DNA of 64,000 nucleotides from Ruania halotolerans. Lineage in GTDB: Bacteria > Actinomycetota > Actinomycetes > Actinomycetales > Beutenbergiaceae. Location of the stretch: NCBI RefSeq assembly GCF_021049285.1, contig NZ_CP088017.1, positions 3,483,380 to 3,547,379 of the forward strand, given 5' to 3'. The notes beneath the pieces were generated by a model. The model saw only the letters and a list, made by a program, of their open reading frames with translations. It was not told where the DNA came from and made no database searches. Position numbers and translations under genes: made by a program. Within the stretch, counting starts at the first letter, position 1, and each line of letters opens with the position of its first letter. Positions 35,477 through 44,823 of the stretch are shown here, in pieces.

Positions 35477-38400
35477 ATGAGCACGCCCGCCCCCGGTATG
35501 GGCCAGACTGTTCCCGTGCTCGCCCCCGGCCCGCTGCCCACCTTGCTCGCCTCTGACCGCGCCGCCCCCGCTCGCACGTTGCTCGACGTCTTCACGGACT
35601 CACTCAGCGCCCACCCCGAGGAACTCGCCCTCGACAGCGGCGTGGCCCAGCTGACCTATCGCGAGTTCGCCGAGGCCGCCGGTGAACTCGCGGACCGGCT
35701 CACCGCCCTGGGCACCCGTCGCGGCGACCGGATCGGCCTGCGAGTGAGCTCTGGGACCACCGAACTGTACGTGGCCGTCCTCGGCATCCTGATGGCTGGC
35801 GCTGCCTACGTCCCCGTCGACGCTGACGATCCACCCGAACGCGCCCGCACCGTCTTCACCGAGGCAGCTGTCGTGGCAGTCGTGGGGAACGGTCTGGAGA
35901 TCACCGCGGCCGCTGCGGCCGGTGGCGCGCAGGCTTTCGCCAATCGCGACCGCGCCGCCGCGACCGCCCCGGAGCGCGCACCCCGGCCCGGCGATGACGC
36001 CTGGATCATCTTCACCTCCGGCTCCACCGGGACTCCGAAGGGGGTCGCCGTCACGCATCGCAGCGCCGCGGCCTTCGTGGACGCAGAGTCGCACCTGTTC
36101 CTCACCTCCGATCCGATCGGCCCTGGCGACCGGGTGATGGCTGGGCTCTCCGTCGGCTTCGATGCGAGCTGCGAGGAGATGTGGCTCGCGTGGGCACACG
36201 CTGCCTGCCTCGTGCCCGCACCTCGCTCCTTGGTGCGTTCGGGAGTCGACGTCGGCCCCTGGCTCACCGCCAACGACATCACCATCGTCTCCACAGTGCC
36301 GACCCTGGTGGCCCTCTGGCCAGCCTCGTCCCTGGACCGGGTCCGTCTGCTGATCCTCGGCGGCGAGGCGGCTCCCGCCGAACTCGCCGCCCGGCTACAA
36401 CGCCCTGGACGTGAGGTCTGGAACACCTACGGTCCCACCGAGGCGACCGTGGTCGCTTGCGCAGCGCCGATGGACGGCACCCAGCCCGTACGGATCGGGC
36501 TACCACTGGCAGGCTGGGACCTCGCCGTCGTCGATGGTGGTGGCGCCCCGGTGGCTGAAGGCGAGACGGGTGAGCTGATCATCGGTGGCGTCGGGCTGGC
36601 CCGGTACCTCGATCCGGACCAGGACGCTGAGAAGTACGCTCCGATGCCGAGCCTTGGCTGGGCTCGCGCGTATCGTTCGGGAGACATGGTCCGCAATGAC
36701 GCTGCCGGCCTCGTATTCGCCGGCCGCGCCGATGATCAGATCAAACTCGGCGGCCGTCGGATCGAACTCGGGGAGATCGACGGTCAGCTCCTTCGCCTCC
36801 CAGGCGTGGTCAGTGCGGCAGCCGCCGTGCGCGGCACAGCGGCAGGCAACCAGGTGCTGGTCGGTTACCTCACGGTGGACCAGAGCTTCGAGCACGGCGC
36901 CGCCGTGGAGCTCCTCCGGGATCGCATGCCTGCCGCACTCGTGCCACGCCTCGCCGTGGTGGAGGAGATGCCCACCCGCACGTCCGGCAAAGTGGATCGG
37001 GACGCGCTGCCGTGGCCACTGCCCAGCAGTTTCACCACGTCCGGCACAACCGAGCCCACTCAGCGGTCCGCGACCCAGGAATGGCTCGCGGGCATCTGGC
37101 ACGACGTGCTCGCCGCCGACCCGGTGGACCTACGGGCGGACTTCTTCGAGCTCGGCGGCGGCTCGCTCACTGCGGCACAGACCGTGGGAAGGATCCGGGA
37201 GCGCTACCCCGAGGTCGCCGTCGCGGATATCTACGCGAACCCGACCATCGGCGCGCTCTCTGCGTACCTGGAGGGCCTGCGCACCACCACCGCGCGCACG
37301 AACACCGCGGTCTCGCCCATTCGCACGAAGACGAAGGCGGGTCAGCTCCTCGCCTTCTACCCGCTGCGCGGGCTGACCTCGATGCGATGGCTTTCCTGGC
37401 TGCTCCTGGTGAGTCTGCTGGTGCATCCGGCCATCGACTGGCTGCCCGCACCGCCCGTGTGGCTGGTGGCCCTCACCACCGCGGCATTCGTGATCCCGCA
37501 GGGCAGGATGCTGGTCGCGGCCGGGTTGATCCGGCTCGTGTTGCGCGGCGTCCGGCCCGGCACCTACCCGCGCGGCGGGAAAGTGCACCTGCGGTACTGG
37601 CTGGCCGGCCGCATCCAGGATGATCTCGCCGCAGCCAGCCTCGCCGGTGCCGCGTCGATCACCTGGTACGCCCGGCTGCTGGGCGCCCGGATCGGGCCGA
37701 ACGTGGACCTGCACGCGCTGCCACCGGTCACCGGGTTCCTCGATATCGGCGCTCGCGCCAGCGTGGAGCAGGAGGTGGACCTGACCGGAGCATGGATCGA
37801 CGGCGATCGCGTGCACCTGGGCCGGATCACGATCAGCTCCCGGGCACGGATCGGCGCTCGCAGCACTCTCGGCCCCGGCGCCACGGTCGGCCAGCGTGCG
37901 GAGGTCGCACCGGGTTCATTCGTCGCCGGCCGGGTACGGGCCGAGCGCTTCGTCTCCGGATCCCCGGCCGAAGACACCGGCCAGGCACGCGGCCCATGGT
38001 CCAAGCGAGAGCCGTCGGGTCGGCGCGCCTGGGTGGCCGGGTACGCCGTCACCGGGGTTCTGCTCTCCGCCCTGCCGTGGCTGGCAGCCACGATCGGAGG
38101 GCTGGTGCTATGGCCCGCGTTGCGCGATTCCGCCAGCCTGAGGCAGGCATGGGCGACGGCGTGGCCGTTGCTGCCGCTCGCGGCGTTCGCCGGATACGCC
38201 GCCCTGATCGGCCTGGTCCTGGTGACCGTGCGTCTGCTCTCCCTGGCGATCCGCACCGGGCCCGTCCCCGTGCGCTCCGGAGGCGGTCTGGCCGTCTGGG
38301 CCACGGTGCGGCTGCTGGATGAGGCGCGGGATTGGTTGTTCCCGCTCTACGCGGGTGCACTCACACCCTGGTGGCTGCGGGCCCTCGGTGCCACCGTGGG

Positions 38401-39442
38401 CCGAGGTGTCGAAGCATCCACTGTGGTCCTGATCCCCAAGCTCACCCAGATCGGTAGTCAGTCCTTCCTCGCCGACGACACACTCGTGGGTGGCTACGAA
38501 CTCACCGGAGGCTGGCTGCGCGCGGAACGCGTGAAGGTCGGCAAACGAGCCTTCCTCGGAAACTCCGGGATGGCCGCGCCCGGGCGGAAGATCCCCAAGG
38601 CCTCCCTGGTCGCCGTGCTCTCGGCGGCGCCGAAGCGTGGCGCCGCCCGAGCGGGGTCCTCCTGGATCGGGAGCCCGCCCACCCAGTTGCGCCGCGTGGC
38701 CGGTAGCGCCGACGAGTCACGCACGTACCAACCGACCATCCGCTTGCGCGTGCTGCGCGGACTCGTGGAAACCTGCCGCGTGATTCCGCTGTTCCTCTCC
38801 GTGTGCCTCATGGTGGGAGTAGGTCTGAGCCTGCTGATCCTGCTCGGCACGGGCCCGGTCGACCAGGGGTGGTCCTGGGGGCGCTTCATCACCGCGGGAT
38901 TGGTCGGTCCCGTGATCCTGCTTGCTGCCGCTCTGCTGGCTGCGGGAATCACCGTGGCCGCGAAGTGGCTGCTTGTCGGAGCCCACAAGGTGGGCGAGCA
39001 CCCGCTCTGGAGCGGGGCCGTGTGGCGCGGAGAGCTGGCCGATGCATTCACCGAGGTGCTCGCCGCGCGCTGGTTCTGTTCCCTCGCGCAAGGCACGGTC
39101 GCGTTGAATATGTGGTTCCGCGCGCTCGGCGCGAAGATCGGTGACGGCGTGTGGTGCGATACCTACTGGCTACCCGAACCTGATCTCGTCGAACTTGGCG
39201 CAGGATCGTGCGTCAATGCCGGGTGCGTGGTGCAGACGCACCTATTCCACGACCGCGTGCTTGCGATGGACCGGGTGATCATCGGCCCCGGCGCCACGCT
39301 CGGGCCGAACAGTGTGATCCTGCCAGCTGCCCACCTCGATCGTGAGGCGACCGTCGGGCCAGCCTCCCTCGTGATGCGCGGCGAATCCGTGCCGAGCCGC
39401 ACCCGCTGGCTCGGCAACCCGATCGGCCCCTGGGAGGAGTGA
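35477..39442 (+). CDS. Pls/PosA-type single-module non-ribosomal peptide synthetase with membrane and beta-helix domains
   Basis: 1321 residues. Residues about 35-515 are an adenylation domain: core A3 FTSGSTGTPKGVAVTH near 180, A4 GFDASCEEMWLAW near 230, A5 NTYGPTEATV, A7 YRSGDMV and A10 RTSGKVDRDAL. A carrier domain follows (ELGGGSLTAA, phosphopantetheine Ser near 563). The rest is three repeated blocks, each with membrane helices and left-handed beta-helix hexapeptides (LGRITISSRARIGARSTLG; GPGATLGPNSVILPAAHL). This is the plan of epsilon-poly-lysine synthetase-like enzymes, with no condensation or thioesterase domain. GGGAGG precedes the ATG. It heads a unit with the M1 peptidase. Product unknown; Glu in A4 hints at a basic amino acid. 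Confidence 0.92.
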   Translation: MSTPAPGMGQTVPVLAPGPLPTLLASDRAAPARTLLDVFTDSLSAHPEELALDSGVAQLTYREFAEAAGELADRLTALGTRRGDRIGLRVSSGTTELYVAVLGILMAGAAYVPVDADDPPERARTVFTEAAVVAVVGNGLEITAAAAAGGAQAFANRDRAAATAPERAPRPGDDAWIIFTSGSTGTPKGVAVTHRSAAAFVDAESHLFLTSDPIGPGDRVMAGLSVGFDASCEEMWLAWAHAACLVPAPRSLVRSGVDVGPWLTANDITIVSTVPTLVALWPASSLDRVRLLILGGEAAPAELAARLQRPGREVWNTYGPTEATVVACAAPMDGTQPVRIGLPLAGWDLAVVDGGGAPVAEGETGELIIGGVGLARYLDPDQDAEKYAPMPSLGWARAYRSGDMVRNDAAGLVFAGRADDQIKLGGRRIELGEIDGQLLRLPGVVSAAAAVRGTAAGNQVLVGYLTVDQSFEHGAAVELLRDRMPAALVPRLAVVEEMPTRTSGKVDRDALPWPLPSSFTTSGTTEPTQRSATQEWLAGIWHDVLAADPVDLRADFFELGGGSLTAAQTVGRIRERYPEVAVADIYANPTIGALSAYLEGLRTTTARTNTAVSPIRTKTKAGQLLAFYPLRGLTSMRWLSWLLLVSLLVHPAIDWLPAPPVWLVALTTAAFVIPQGRMLVAAGLIRLVLRGVRPGTYPRGGKVHLRYWLAGRIQDDLAAASLAGAASITWYARLLGARIGPNVDLHALPPVTGFLDIGARASVEQEVDLTGAWIDGDRVHLGRITISSRARIGARSTLGPGATVGQRAEVAPGSFVAGRVRAERFVSGSPAEDTGQARGPWSKREPSGRRAWVAGYAVTGVLLSALPWLAATIGGLVLWPALRDSASLRQAWATAWPLLPLAAFAGYAALIGLVLVTVRLLSLAIRTGPVPVRSGGGLAVWATVRLLDEARDWLFPLYAGALTPWWLRALGATVGRGVEASTVVLIPKLTQIGSQSFLADDTLVGGYELTGGWLRAERVKVGKRAFLGNSGMAAPGRKIPKASLVAVLSAAPKRGAARAGSSWIGSPPTQLRRVAGSADESRTYQPTIRLRVLRGLVETCRVIPLFLSVCLMVGVGLSLLILLGTGPVDQGWSWGRFITAGLVGPVILLAAALLAAGITVAAKWLLVGAHKVGEHPLWSGAVWRGELADAFTEVLAARWFCSLAQGTVALNMWFRALGAKIGDGVWCDTYWLPEPDLVELGAGSCVNAGCVVQTHLFHDRVLAMDRVIIGPGATLGPNSVILPAAHLDREATVGPASLVMRGESVPSRTRWLGNPIGPWEE

Positions 39443-39444
39443 CA

Positions 39445-40773
39445 GTGACCCGCCCGGACGCGCTGACCACCGCAGACTCGACCGATCCGTACATGCCCGG
39501 ACACGGCGATCTGAGCTACGCCGTCGACCACTACGACCTGGACCTCGTCTATCAGCCCCGTAGCAACTTGCTTGACGGCGTGGCCGAGGTACGGCTGCGC
39601 ACGCGCGCTGAGACCACCACGCTGCGGTTCGATCTCCACCACCTCCGGGTGACGACGGTCTCCGTGGCCGGGGCCCCGCTGCGCAAGTACACACGTAACC
39701 AGAGGCACCTGGACCTCACCCTGAACAGCGCCGTCCCCGCTGGCACGGGCCTCACCGTCCGGATCGAGTACGGCGGCAACCCACGGCCGGTGCGCTCGGC
39801 CTCCCTGGGTGAGGCCGGGTGGGAGGAGCTGACGGACGGGGTGATCGTGGCCTCCCAACCACACGGTGCGCCGTCGTGGTTTCCGTGCAACGACCAAGCC
39901 CGGGACAAGGCGCGCTACGACGTGCGGCTGACCGTACCTGCCGAGTACACCGCAGCCTTCAGCGGTCAGACGCACGCGGTGAAACGGCGAGGATCGCGGT
40001 GCACCTGGACGTTCCAACAGCGCCACCCGATGGCGCCGTACCTCGCCAGCCTGCAGATTGGCAAGTACCGCGAGCAGGTCGTGGACGGAGCTGGCGTGCC
40101 GATCCGCGTGCTGCGCGCCGAACGCCTCCCAGAGGCCGCATTCGTGGCATCCTTCGGCCGCCAGCGCGAGATGCTCCGCTGCTTCGAAGAGGCGTTCGGG
40201 CCATACCCGTTCGATTCCTACACCTGCGTGATCACCGATGACGCACTGGAAATCCCCCTCGAGTCGCAAGCACTCTCGACCTTCGGGCGTAACCACTGTT
40301 CGGCGGACTTGGGCGCGGTTCGCCTCATCGCACACGAGTTGTCACATCAGTGGTTCGGCAACGCGGTCACCGCCGCTGCGTGGCGGGACATCTGGCTGCA
40401 CGAGGGATTTGCCTGCTTCAGCGAATGGGTGTGGTCGGAGCATTCCGGTGGGCCCAGCATCGCCGACCAGGCGCGCGCCTCCCATGACCGGTTGAGCAGG
40501 CTGCCGCAGGACCTCACCCTCGGGGATCCGGGTGCCGCAGACATGTTCGACGACCGCGTGTACAAGCGCGGGGCGCTGACCCTGGCCGCGCTCCGGGACC
40601 TGATCGGTGTGCACGCGTTCACCCTCCTGATGCACCGCTGGGTGGCGCAGAACTGCGGCGGAGTTGTCAGCACGGAGGACTTCATCGCGCTCGCCGAGGA
40701 GGTGGGTGGGCAGTCGCTGGGTACGTTCTTCGACGGGTGGCTCTACCGGCGCGACCTACCGGCGTGGAGCTGA
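39445..40773 (+). CDS. M1 family zinc metallopeptidase (aminopeptidase)
   Basis: About 442 residues, shorter than classical aminopeptidase N: it has the N-terminal saddle domain and the catalytic domain but lacks the large helical C-terminus. Zinc site HELSHQWFGN with the third ligand Glu in WLHEGFACFSEW; the substrate-side motif is LEIPLESQALSTFG in place of GAMEN. The start overlaps the synthetase stop region; GTG 39445 has GAGGAG 5 bases upstream, GTG 39439 is the alternative. No signal peptide, so it acts in the cytoplasm. Coupling to the Pls-like gene suggests it trims or degrades the product or protects the cell from it. Confidence 0.9.
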   Translation: MTRPDALTTADSTDPYMPGHGDLSYAVDHYDLDLVYQPRSNLLDGVAEVRLRTRAETTTLRFDLHHLRVTTVSVAGAPLRKYTRNQRHLDLTLNSAVPAGTGLTVRIEYGGNPRPVRSASLGEAGWEELTDGVIVASQPHGAPSWFPCNDQARDKARYDVRLTVPAEYTAAFSGQTHAVKRRGSRCTWTFQQRHPMAPYLASLQIGKYREQVVDGAGVPIRVLRAERLPEAAFVASFGRQREMLRCFEEAFGPYPFDSYTCVITDDALEIPLESQALSTFGRNHCSADLGAVRLIAHELSHQWFGNAVTAAAWRDIWLHEGFACFSEWVWSEHSGGPSIADQARASHDRLSRLPQDLTLGDPGAADMFDDRVYKRGALTLAALRDLIGVHAFTLLMHRWVAQNCGGVVSTEDFIALAEEVGGQSLGTFFDGWLYRRDLPAWS

Positions 40774-40793
40774 GCCGCCCACAGGTCAGCGCC

Positions 40794-41294
40794 CTACCCC
40801 ACGCACACGCGGGCGGTGAATCCGGACGGTGCCGGGATCTCCTGGACGCGGAAATCTGCCGCCCGGATCGTTGGCATCGGCACACTCAGCCCGGTTCCGA
40901 GCATCTTCAGAATCGCCTCCTTGGCCACCCAGAGGCCGAGGAGTTCCCGGCTGGACTCGTCCGGGTGCCGGACGAGCGAAGAGTCCACTGAGATCGACGC
41001 GATCTGCTCCACGTCCGCGCCGATCCCGATCGCTGCCCCATCGAGATCTGCGACGGTGAGCAGGTGCGGCCCGGCACGAGCGGCCGATACCGGGATGGCC
41101 AGGGATCCCACTCGTGCCCACGGGCGGCCGTGATCCGACCCGCCGCACGCCGGGCACAGGTGGCCGACCCTGAGGTCGGCCACAGCAGGCATAGCCAACG
41201 CGGTCCCGAGGTGCTCGCGCAGCGCCTGAGCGGTGCTCGACTCGGCACAGTGCCAGCGCACACTGACCGGCACATAGGTGGGCATCGCCGTCAT
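40794..41294 (-). CDS. 4'-phosphopantetheinyl transferase
   Basis: About 166 residues. The Mg/CoA-binding motifs are GIGADVEQI and LWVAKEAILKMLGTGLSVPM, the Sfp-type signature. It is short for Sfp (about 220) and has a Cys pair (CPACGG) in an early loop. The start is uncertain (ATG 41294 or 41285). It converges on the M1 gene. Its likely role is to load the phosphopantetheine arm onto the synthetase carrier Ser, completing a three-gene system. Confidence 0.87.
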   Translation of the reverse strand: MTAMPTYVPVSVRWHCAESSTAQALREHLGTALAMPAVADLRVGHLCPACGGSDHGRPWARVGSLAIPVSAARAGPHLLTVADLDGAAIGIGADVEQIASISVDSSLVRHPDESSRELLGLWVAKEAILKMLGTGLSVPMPTIRAADFRVQEIPAPSGFTARVCVG

Positions 41295-41325
41295 TGTGGC
41301 AGGCGCTTCCGCCACGGGTCGGCAG

Positions 41326-41337
41326 TGAAACGATAAA
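41326..41337 (+). promoter_or_regulatory. Candidate weak rhamnose-regulon operator (autoregulatory)
   Basis: TGAAACGATAAA matches the rhaI operator in 10 of 12 positions. It lies 42 bases before the LacI gene at 41379 and also upstream of the divergent transferase gene. If real, it points to that LacI protein as the rhamnose regulator. Confidence 0.4.
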
Positions 41338-41378
41338 CTCCCCGGATGGGTGCAAGCCCAGTGAAGAAGGGGAGAGAC

Positions 41379-42407
41379 ATGGCTAAGCGCGGCGCGGCGA
41401 AACGTCCAAGCGTCACCGATGTTGCCAAACAGGCGGGTGTCTCAGTCGGCACTGTCTCCAATGTGCTGAACCGGCCGGACTCGGTGGCACCGGCCACCCG
41501 CGCAAAGGTCGAGCAGGCGATCAGCACACTGCGCTTCGTCCGCAACGCGTCCGCCCGCCAGCTCCGCAGCGGTGAGATCAGCACGGTCGGTGCGGTGGTC
41601 TTGGACATCGCCAACCCGTTCTTCACTGAGATGGCCCGCGGAATCGAGGACCGGCTCGCCCAGGACGATCACACGCTGATGCTGTGCAGTTCGGACGAGA
41701 ATCCCAGCCGTGAGGCGCGATTCCTCCGGCTGTTCGAGGAGCACGGGGTCCGGGGCGTCATCGCGACCCCCTCGAACGGCAGCCTGGACGGCCTGCTGGC
41801 GCTGCGCGAACGCGGTATCGAGGTAGTCCTGCTCGACCACACCTCGCCCGACCCGGATGTCGGTTCGGTGGCCGTGGACGACGTCGGTGGGGCGGGCCTG
41901 GCGATCGAACACCTGCTGAGCCTGGGCCACACCCGCTTCGCATTCCTGAACGGCCCGCTCACCCTGCGCCAGTGCGTGGACCGGCGCGAGGGTGTCATCG
42001 CCACGCTCACCGCACACGGGTTGGATCCCGCCGAAGCGCTCACCGAGATCAACCTGGATGCACTGAACGCGACCACTGCCGACGCGGCCGTGCGCCGCTT
42101 GCTCGCCGAGGACGGACCTCGCCCGACGGCGATGTTCTGCGCGAACGACTTCACTGCCCTCGGCGCCCTGCGCGCACTCCGCGATAGCGGCGTCTCGATC
42201 CCCGAGGAGATGGCCGTGGTGGGCTACGACGACGTCATCTTCGCCTCCATGCTGACCACGCCACTGACGTCGGTGCGCCAGCCCATGCACACACTGGGGT
42301 GGACCGCCGCGGACATGCTGCTCACCGAATCGGGTACCGACGCGGCACGACAGGTGGAGTTCGAGCCCGAACTGGTCGTGCGCGCCTCCAGCACGTCCGG
42401 TCAGTGA
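41379..42407 (+). CDS. LacI family regulator, candidate rhamnose regulator
   Basis: 342 residues. HTH: RPSVTDVAKQAGVSVGTVSN (about 9-28), hinge with the LacI Leu-Ala region RQLRSGEISTVGAVVLDIAN. Sensor-domain motifs are VAVDDVGGAGLAIEHLLSLG and MAVVGYDDVIFASMLTTPLT. GGGGAG is upstream of ATG 41379. It is remote from the rhamnose genes, but a TGAAACGATAAA site before it resembles the operators of both rhamnose operons and of the lactate oxidase. That makes it the best local candidate for RhaR. Other LacI genes here have their own clear local targets. Confidence 0.9.
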   Translation: MAKRGAAKRPSVTDVAKQAGVSVGTVSNVLNRPDSVAPATRAKVEQAISTLRFVRNASARQLRSGEISTVGAVVLDIANPFFTEMARGIEDRLAQDDHTLMLCSSDENPSREARFLRLFEEHGVRGVIATPSNGSLDGLLALRERGIEVVLLDHTSPDPDVGSVAVDDVGGAGLAIEHLLSLGHTRFAFLNGPLTLRQCVDRREGVIATLTAHGLDPAEALTEINLDALNATTADAAVRRLLAEDGPRPTAMFCANDFTALGALRALRDSGVSIPEEMAVVGYDDVIFASMLTTPLTSVRQPMHTLGWTAADMLLTESGTDAARQVEFEPELVVRASSTSGQ

Positions 42408-42409
42408 AC

Positions 42410-42425
42410 GCTTCCGCGGAAGCGC
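42410..42425. terminator. 16-bp palindrome after the LacI gene
   Basis: CGCTTCCGCGGAAGCG is perfectly symmetric and begins 3 bases after the LacI stop. It may serve as a short terminator hairpin, though with no loop spacing it could equally be a protein-binding site. Confidence 0.3.
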
Positions 42426-42497
42426 CGCCGTCCTCATCGATCTGGATGTCACACCCCCGTCCTACGGTGATTTCAGGCATCGACGAAGGGGTGGAAC

Positions 42498-44114
42498 ATG
42501 ACGGCGGAACTGGTGATGGAGCGGCCCGCGAGCGGTCTTCCGGGAGTCGAGGGCACGGCGCGGCCACTGAGGGTCGTCACCGCTGACGACACGACTGATC
42601 ACACGCCTGATGGTGCGACGCGCTCCGTGCAGGATCTGGCGATCGAACTGGGTTCGCTGGCGGCAGCGATCGCAGCGCAGACGGGCCGTTTTCTGATGGT
42701 GCTGGCCGAGTTCGATGCCCGGGACGGTTGGACGGTGTGGTCGGGGATGACGTCGACGGCACATTGGCTGTCCTGGCAATGCGGCATGGCCCGGGTCACA
42801 GCCCGCGAGCATGTCCGGGTCGCCCGGGCGCTGGTCGCACTCCCTGTCACGGCGGCAGAACTCGGGGCAGGCCGGCTCAGCTACTCGAAGGTTCGCGCGA
42901 TCACGCGGGTGGCTACGCGCGAGACCGAGGCAGACCTGGTCGCGGTGGCGCAGGCGGCCACGGCTGATCAACTGGACCGGTTCTGTGCGGGTGTACGCAC
43001 CGGCACCTCGGTGGATGAGGTGAGCGACCGGCACGAGCGGCGCCACCTGACCCACCGTTTCGACCCGGACGGGATGATGAGCATGCACGCGCGCTGCTCT
43101 CCAGAAGAAGGTGCGGTGATCATCGACCTGCTGCACCGGGTGCAGCGCTACCTGGACCGCTCCGCCGTACCCGAGGATGAGGACGATCATCGCCTCCCGG
43201 GAACCGGTCACGGATTGATCGATGCGCTGGTGCTGGTGTGTGAGCAGTTCGAGCTCAGCTCGGACGACTCGGGCGATGGCAGTGGGAGTGAGTCGGCCGA
43301 TGCAGCGACTTCTCCCTCGCGAGCTTCCCGGCGTGGTGAGGCAGTGCTGCACGTGACTCTCGATGATCTGACCAGGGTCCGGCTGAGCGAGTCACCGCCT
43401 GTGCTGCCAGGGCAGCCGGAGACGCTGATCGGGCCACATCTGGAGTGCGGACCGGTGCTGCACCCGCACACGGCACGACGCCTCACCTGCGACACCGGCG
43501 TCGTGCTACACATCCACGACACTGCCGGCGACAGGCACGACATCAGCCCCGATGGGACTACTCCTGCGACCGTGGTCACACCCAGCGCCAGGCCCGGTCG
43601 AACGATCGATCTGGGCCGGCGCTGGCGCACCCCGAACGCGGCTCTGTGGCGCGCACTGTGGGACCGAGACGGAGGCTGCGTCTTCCCGGCATGCGGCCGG
43701 CGCCGCTACGTCCACGGCCACCACCTTGTGCACTGGGCCGACGGCGGACCCACGGATCTGGATAATATGGTCCTGCTCTGTGGAGCCCACCACCGGGCAC
43801 TCCATGAGGGCGGCTTCGAGATCACACGCCGCCGCGACGGGACCCTCCGCGTCCAAGACCGCGACGGAGAAACAGTTCCCAGAGTTCCCGCAGTGCCACC
43901 ACCACCCGCTCGTGCTGGACATCAGCACACCTTCCCCGGCACGGAGCCCGCCACGCAGGAACCACCGCCCGGCCACCCGCTACCGCTCGCCGCCACCGAT
44001 GGCGGTCCCCTGAATCTGGGCTACGCCGTCAACGTCGCACTCACCAACTGGCAGATCCGGGCCAACCGGCGCGAGCAGCGTCGTCACCGGCCCAGCGACG
44101 GCGCAGCGGCCTAG
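42498..44114 (+). CDS. DUF222 and HNH endonuclease-domain protein (13E12-repeat type)
   Basis: 538 residues. The DUF222 region spans about 40-300 (GWTVWSGMTSTAHWLSWQCG, then VTAREHVRVARALVALP and LSYSKVRAITRVAT). The HNH motif is at about 393-440 with CVFPACGRRR, the HH pair in VHGHHLVHWADGG, DNMVLLCGAHHRALHEGG. The C-terminus is polar. Many actinobacteria carry several copies; function is not established, and a link to mobile elements or phage defence is often suggested. GAAGGGG is upstream of the ATG. No partner gene lies next to it. Confidence 0.92.
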   Translation: MTAELVMERPASGLPGVEGTARPLRVVTADDTTDHTPDGATRSVQDLAIELGSLAAAIAAQTGRFLMVLAEFDARDGWTVWSGMTSTAHWLSWQCGMARVTAREHVRVARALVALPVTAAELGAGRLSYSKVRAITRVATRETEADLVAVAQAATADQLDRFCAGVRTGTSVDEVSDRHERRHLTHRFDPDGMMSMHARCSPEEGAVIIDLLHRVQRYLDRSAVPEDEDDHRLPGTGHGLIDALVLVCEQFELSSDDSGDGSGSESADAATSPSRASRRGEAVLHVTLDDLTRVRLSESPPVLPGQPETLIGPHLECGPVLHPHTARRLTCDTGVVLHIHDTAGDRHDISPDGTTPATVVTPSARPGRTIDLGRRWRTPNAALWRALWDRDGGCVFPACGRRRYVHGHHLVHWADGGPTDLDNMVLLCGAHHRALHEGGFEITRRRDGTLRVQDRDGETVPRVPAVPPPPARAGHQHTFPGTEPATQEPPPGHPLPLAATDGGPLNLGYAVNVALTNWQIRANRREQRRHRPSDGAAA

Positions 44115-44189
44115 CCGGCCACGACCGGCACAGTTGCGCGCACGCCGTGCCTGGGTGTTCGGGTCTGTGGCGTCAAGAGCCCGGGCAGC

Positions 44190-44203
44190 GCTCCCGCGGG
44201 AGC
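44190..44203. terminator. Possible bidirectional hairpin between convergent genes
   Basis: GCTCCCGCGGGAGC is a perfect 14-bp palindrome in the 91-bp gap between the convergent HNH and TIGR03086 genes. No U-tract follows on either side. Confidence 0.3.
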
Positions 44204-44205
44204 AC

Positions 44206-44796
44206 TCAGGGGCGTCGACCGAACGCGTCGAGCAACCGGACCTGTTCCGAAGCCTCCGGAGGCAGCGAACCGCTCGGCCCGTCACCGTAGACGCCCAGGG
44301 CCAGCATCGCGGGCAGGTGGGGTTCCACCAGACGCGCAGTGGCAACGACAAGGTCCGGGTCGAGCGCTTCGTCGAGACCTGCTCCGCGCCGAAGATCCCA
44401 CGCGTGCACCACGAGGTCGACGAGCCGGAACCGCAGGTAGTCGGAGGCCGTGGCTTCCCCGGCCGGGCCCGGCAGTGGCTGGTCCGGCGAGGCGGTGGCG
44501 AAGGCGGCTGTCTGCTCCCGCGCCGAGGTGAGGACCGCAACGAGCGGATCGTCACCGAGCAGGTCACCCTCGATCTGCGCAAGAGCTTCCGCGCGTGAGT
44601 GACCGGCCAGCAGGAGCGCCGTCAGGCGGTTCCCGGCCACCACATGCGTGACCAGCTCACGGATGGTCAGCGCCGAGGGCGTGGGATGTGACCACACCTG
44701 GGGCGGCAGCTCTCGAACGGCGCGCTCGAACTCGGTTGAAGCGGCCGCCACCAGTTTCACTGCACGCACGCTGTGCCTTTCGGACGGGTCGGACAC
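44206..44796 (-). CDS. TIGR03086-type metal-binding protein (mycothiol-dependent maleylpyruvate isomerase superfamily)
   Basis: 196 residues of DinB/MDMPI helical-bundle fold. The metal-binding His are in TIRELVTHVVAGNRLTALLL and LVDLVVHAWDLRRGAG, the latter being the hallmark W/D/L motif of the family. Such proteins are predicted to bind a divalent metal and, in some members, to use mycothiol; the exact reaction is unknown. It is convergent with the HNH gene and adjacent to the nucleoside hydrolase gene, with no clear functional tie. Confidence 0.85.
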   Translation of the reverse strand: MSDPSERHSVRAVKLVAAASTEFERAVRELPPQVWSHPTPSALTIRELVTHVVAGNRLTALLLAGHSRAEALAQIEGDLLGDDPLVAVLTSAREQTAAFATASPDQPLPGPAGEATASDYLRFRLVDLVVHAWDLRRGAGLDEALDPDLVVATARLVEPHLPAMLALGVYGDGPSGSLPPEASEQVRLLDAFGRRP

Positions 44797-44823
44797 ACCG
44801 GGATACCGGTCGCGCCACCGGGG

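Noticed and set aside
42498-44114. HNH gene considered as a mobile intron or defence island
   Set aside because: No intron boundaries, transposase, methylase or other defence gene is adjacent; DUF222-HNH genes are common stand-alone genes in actinobacteria.
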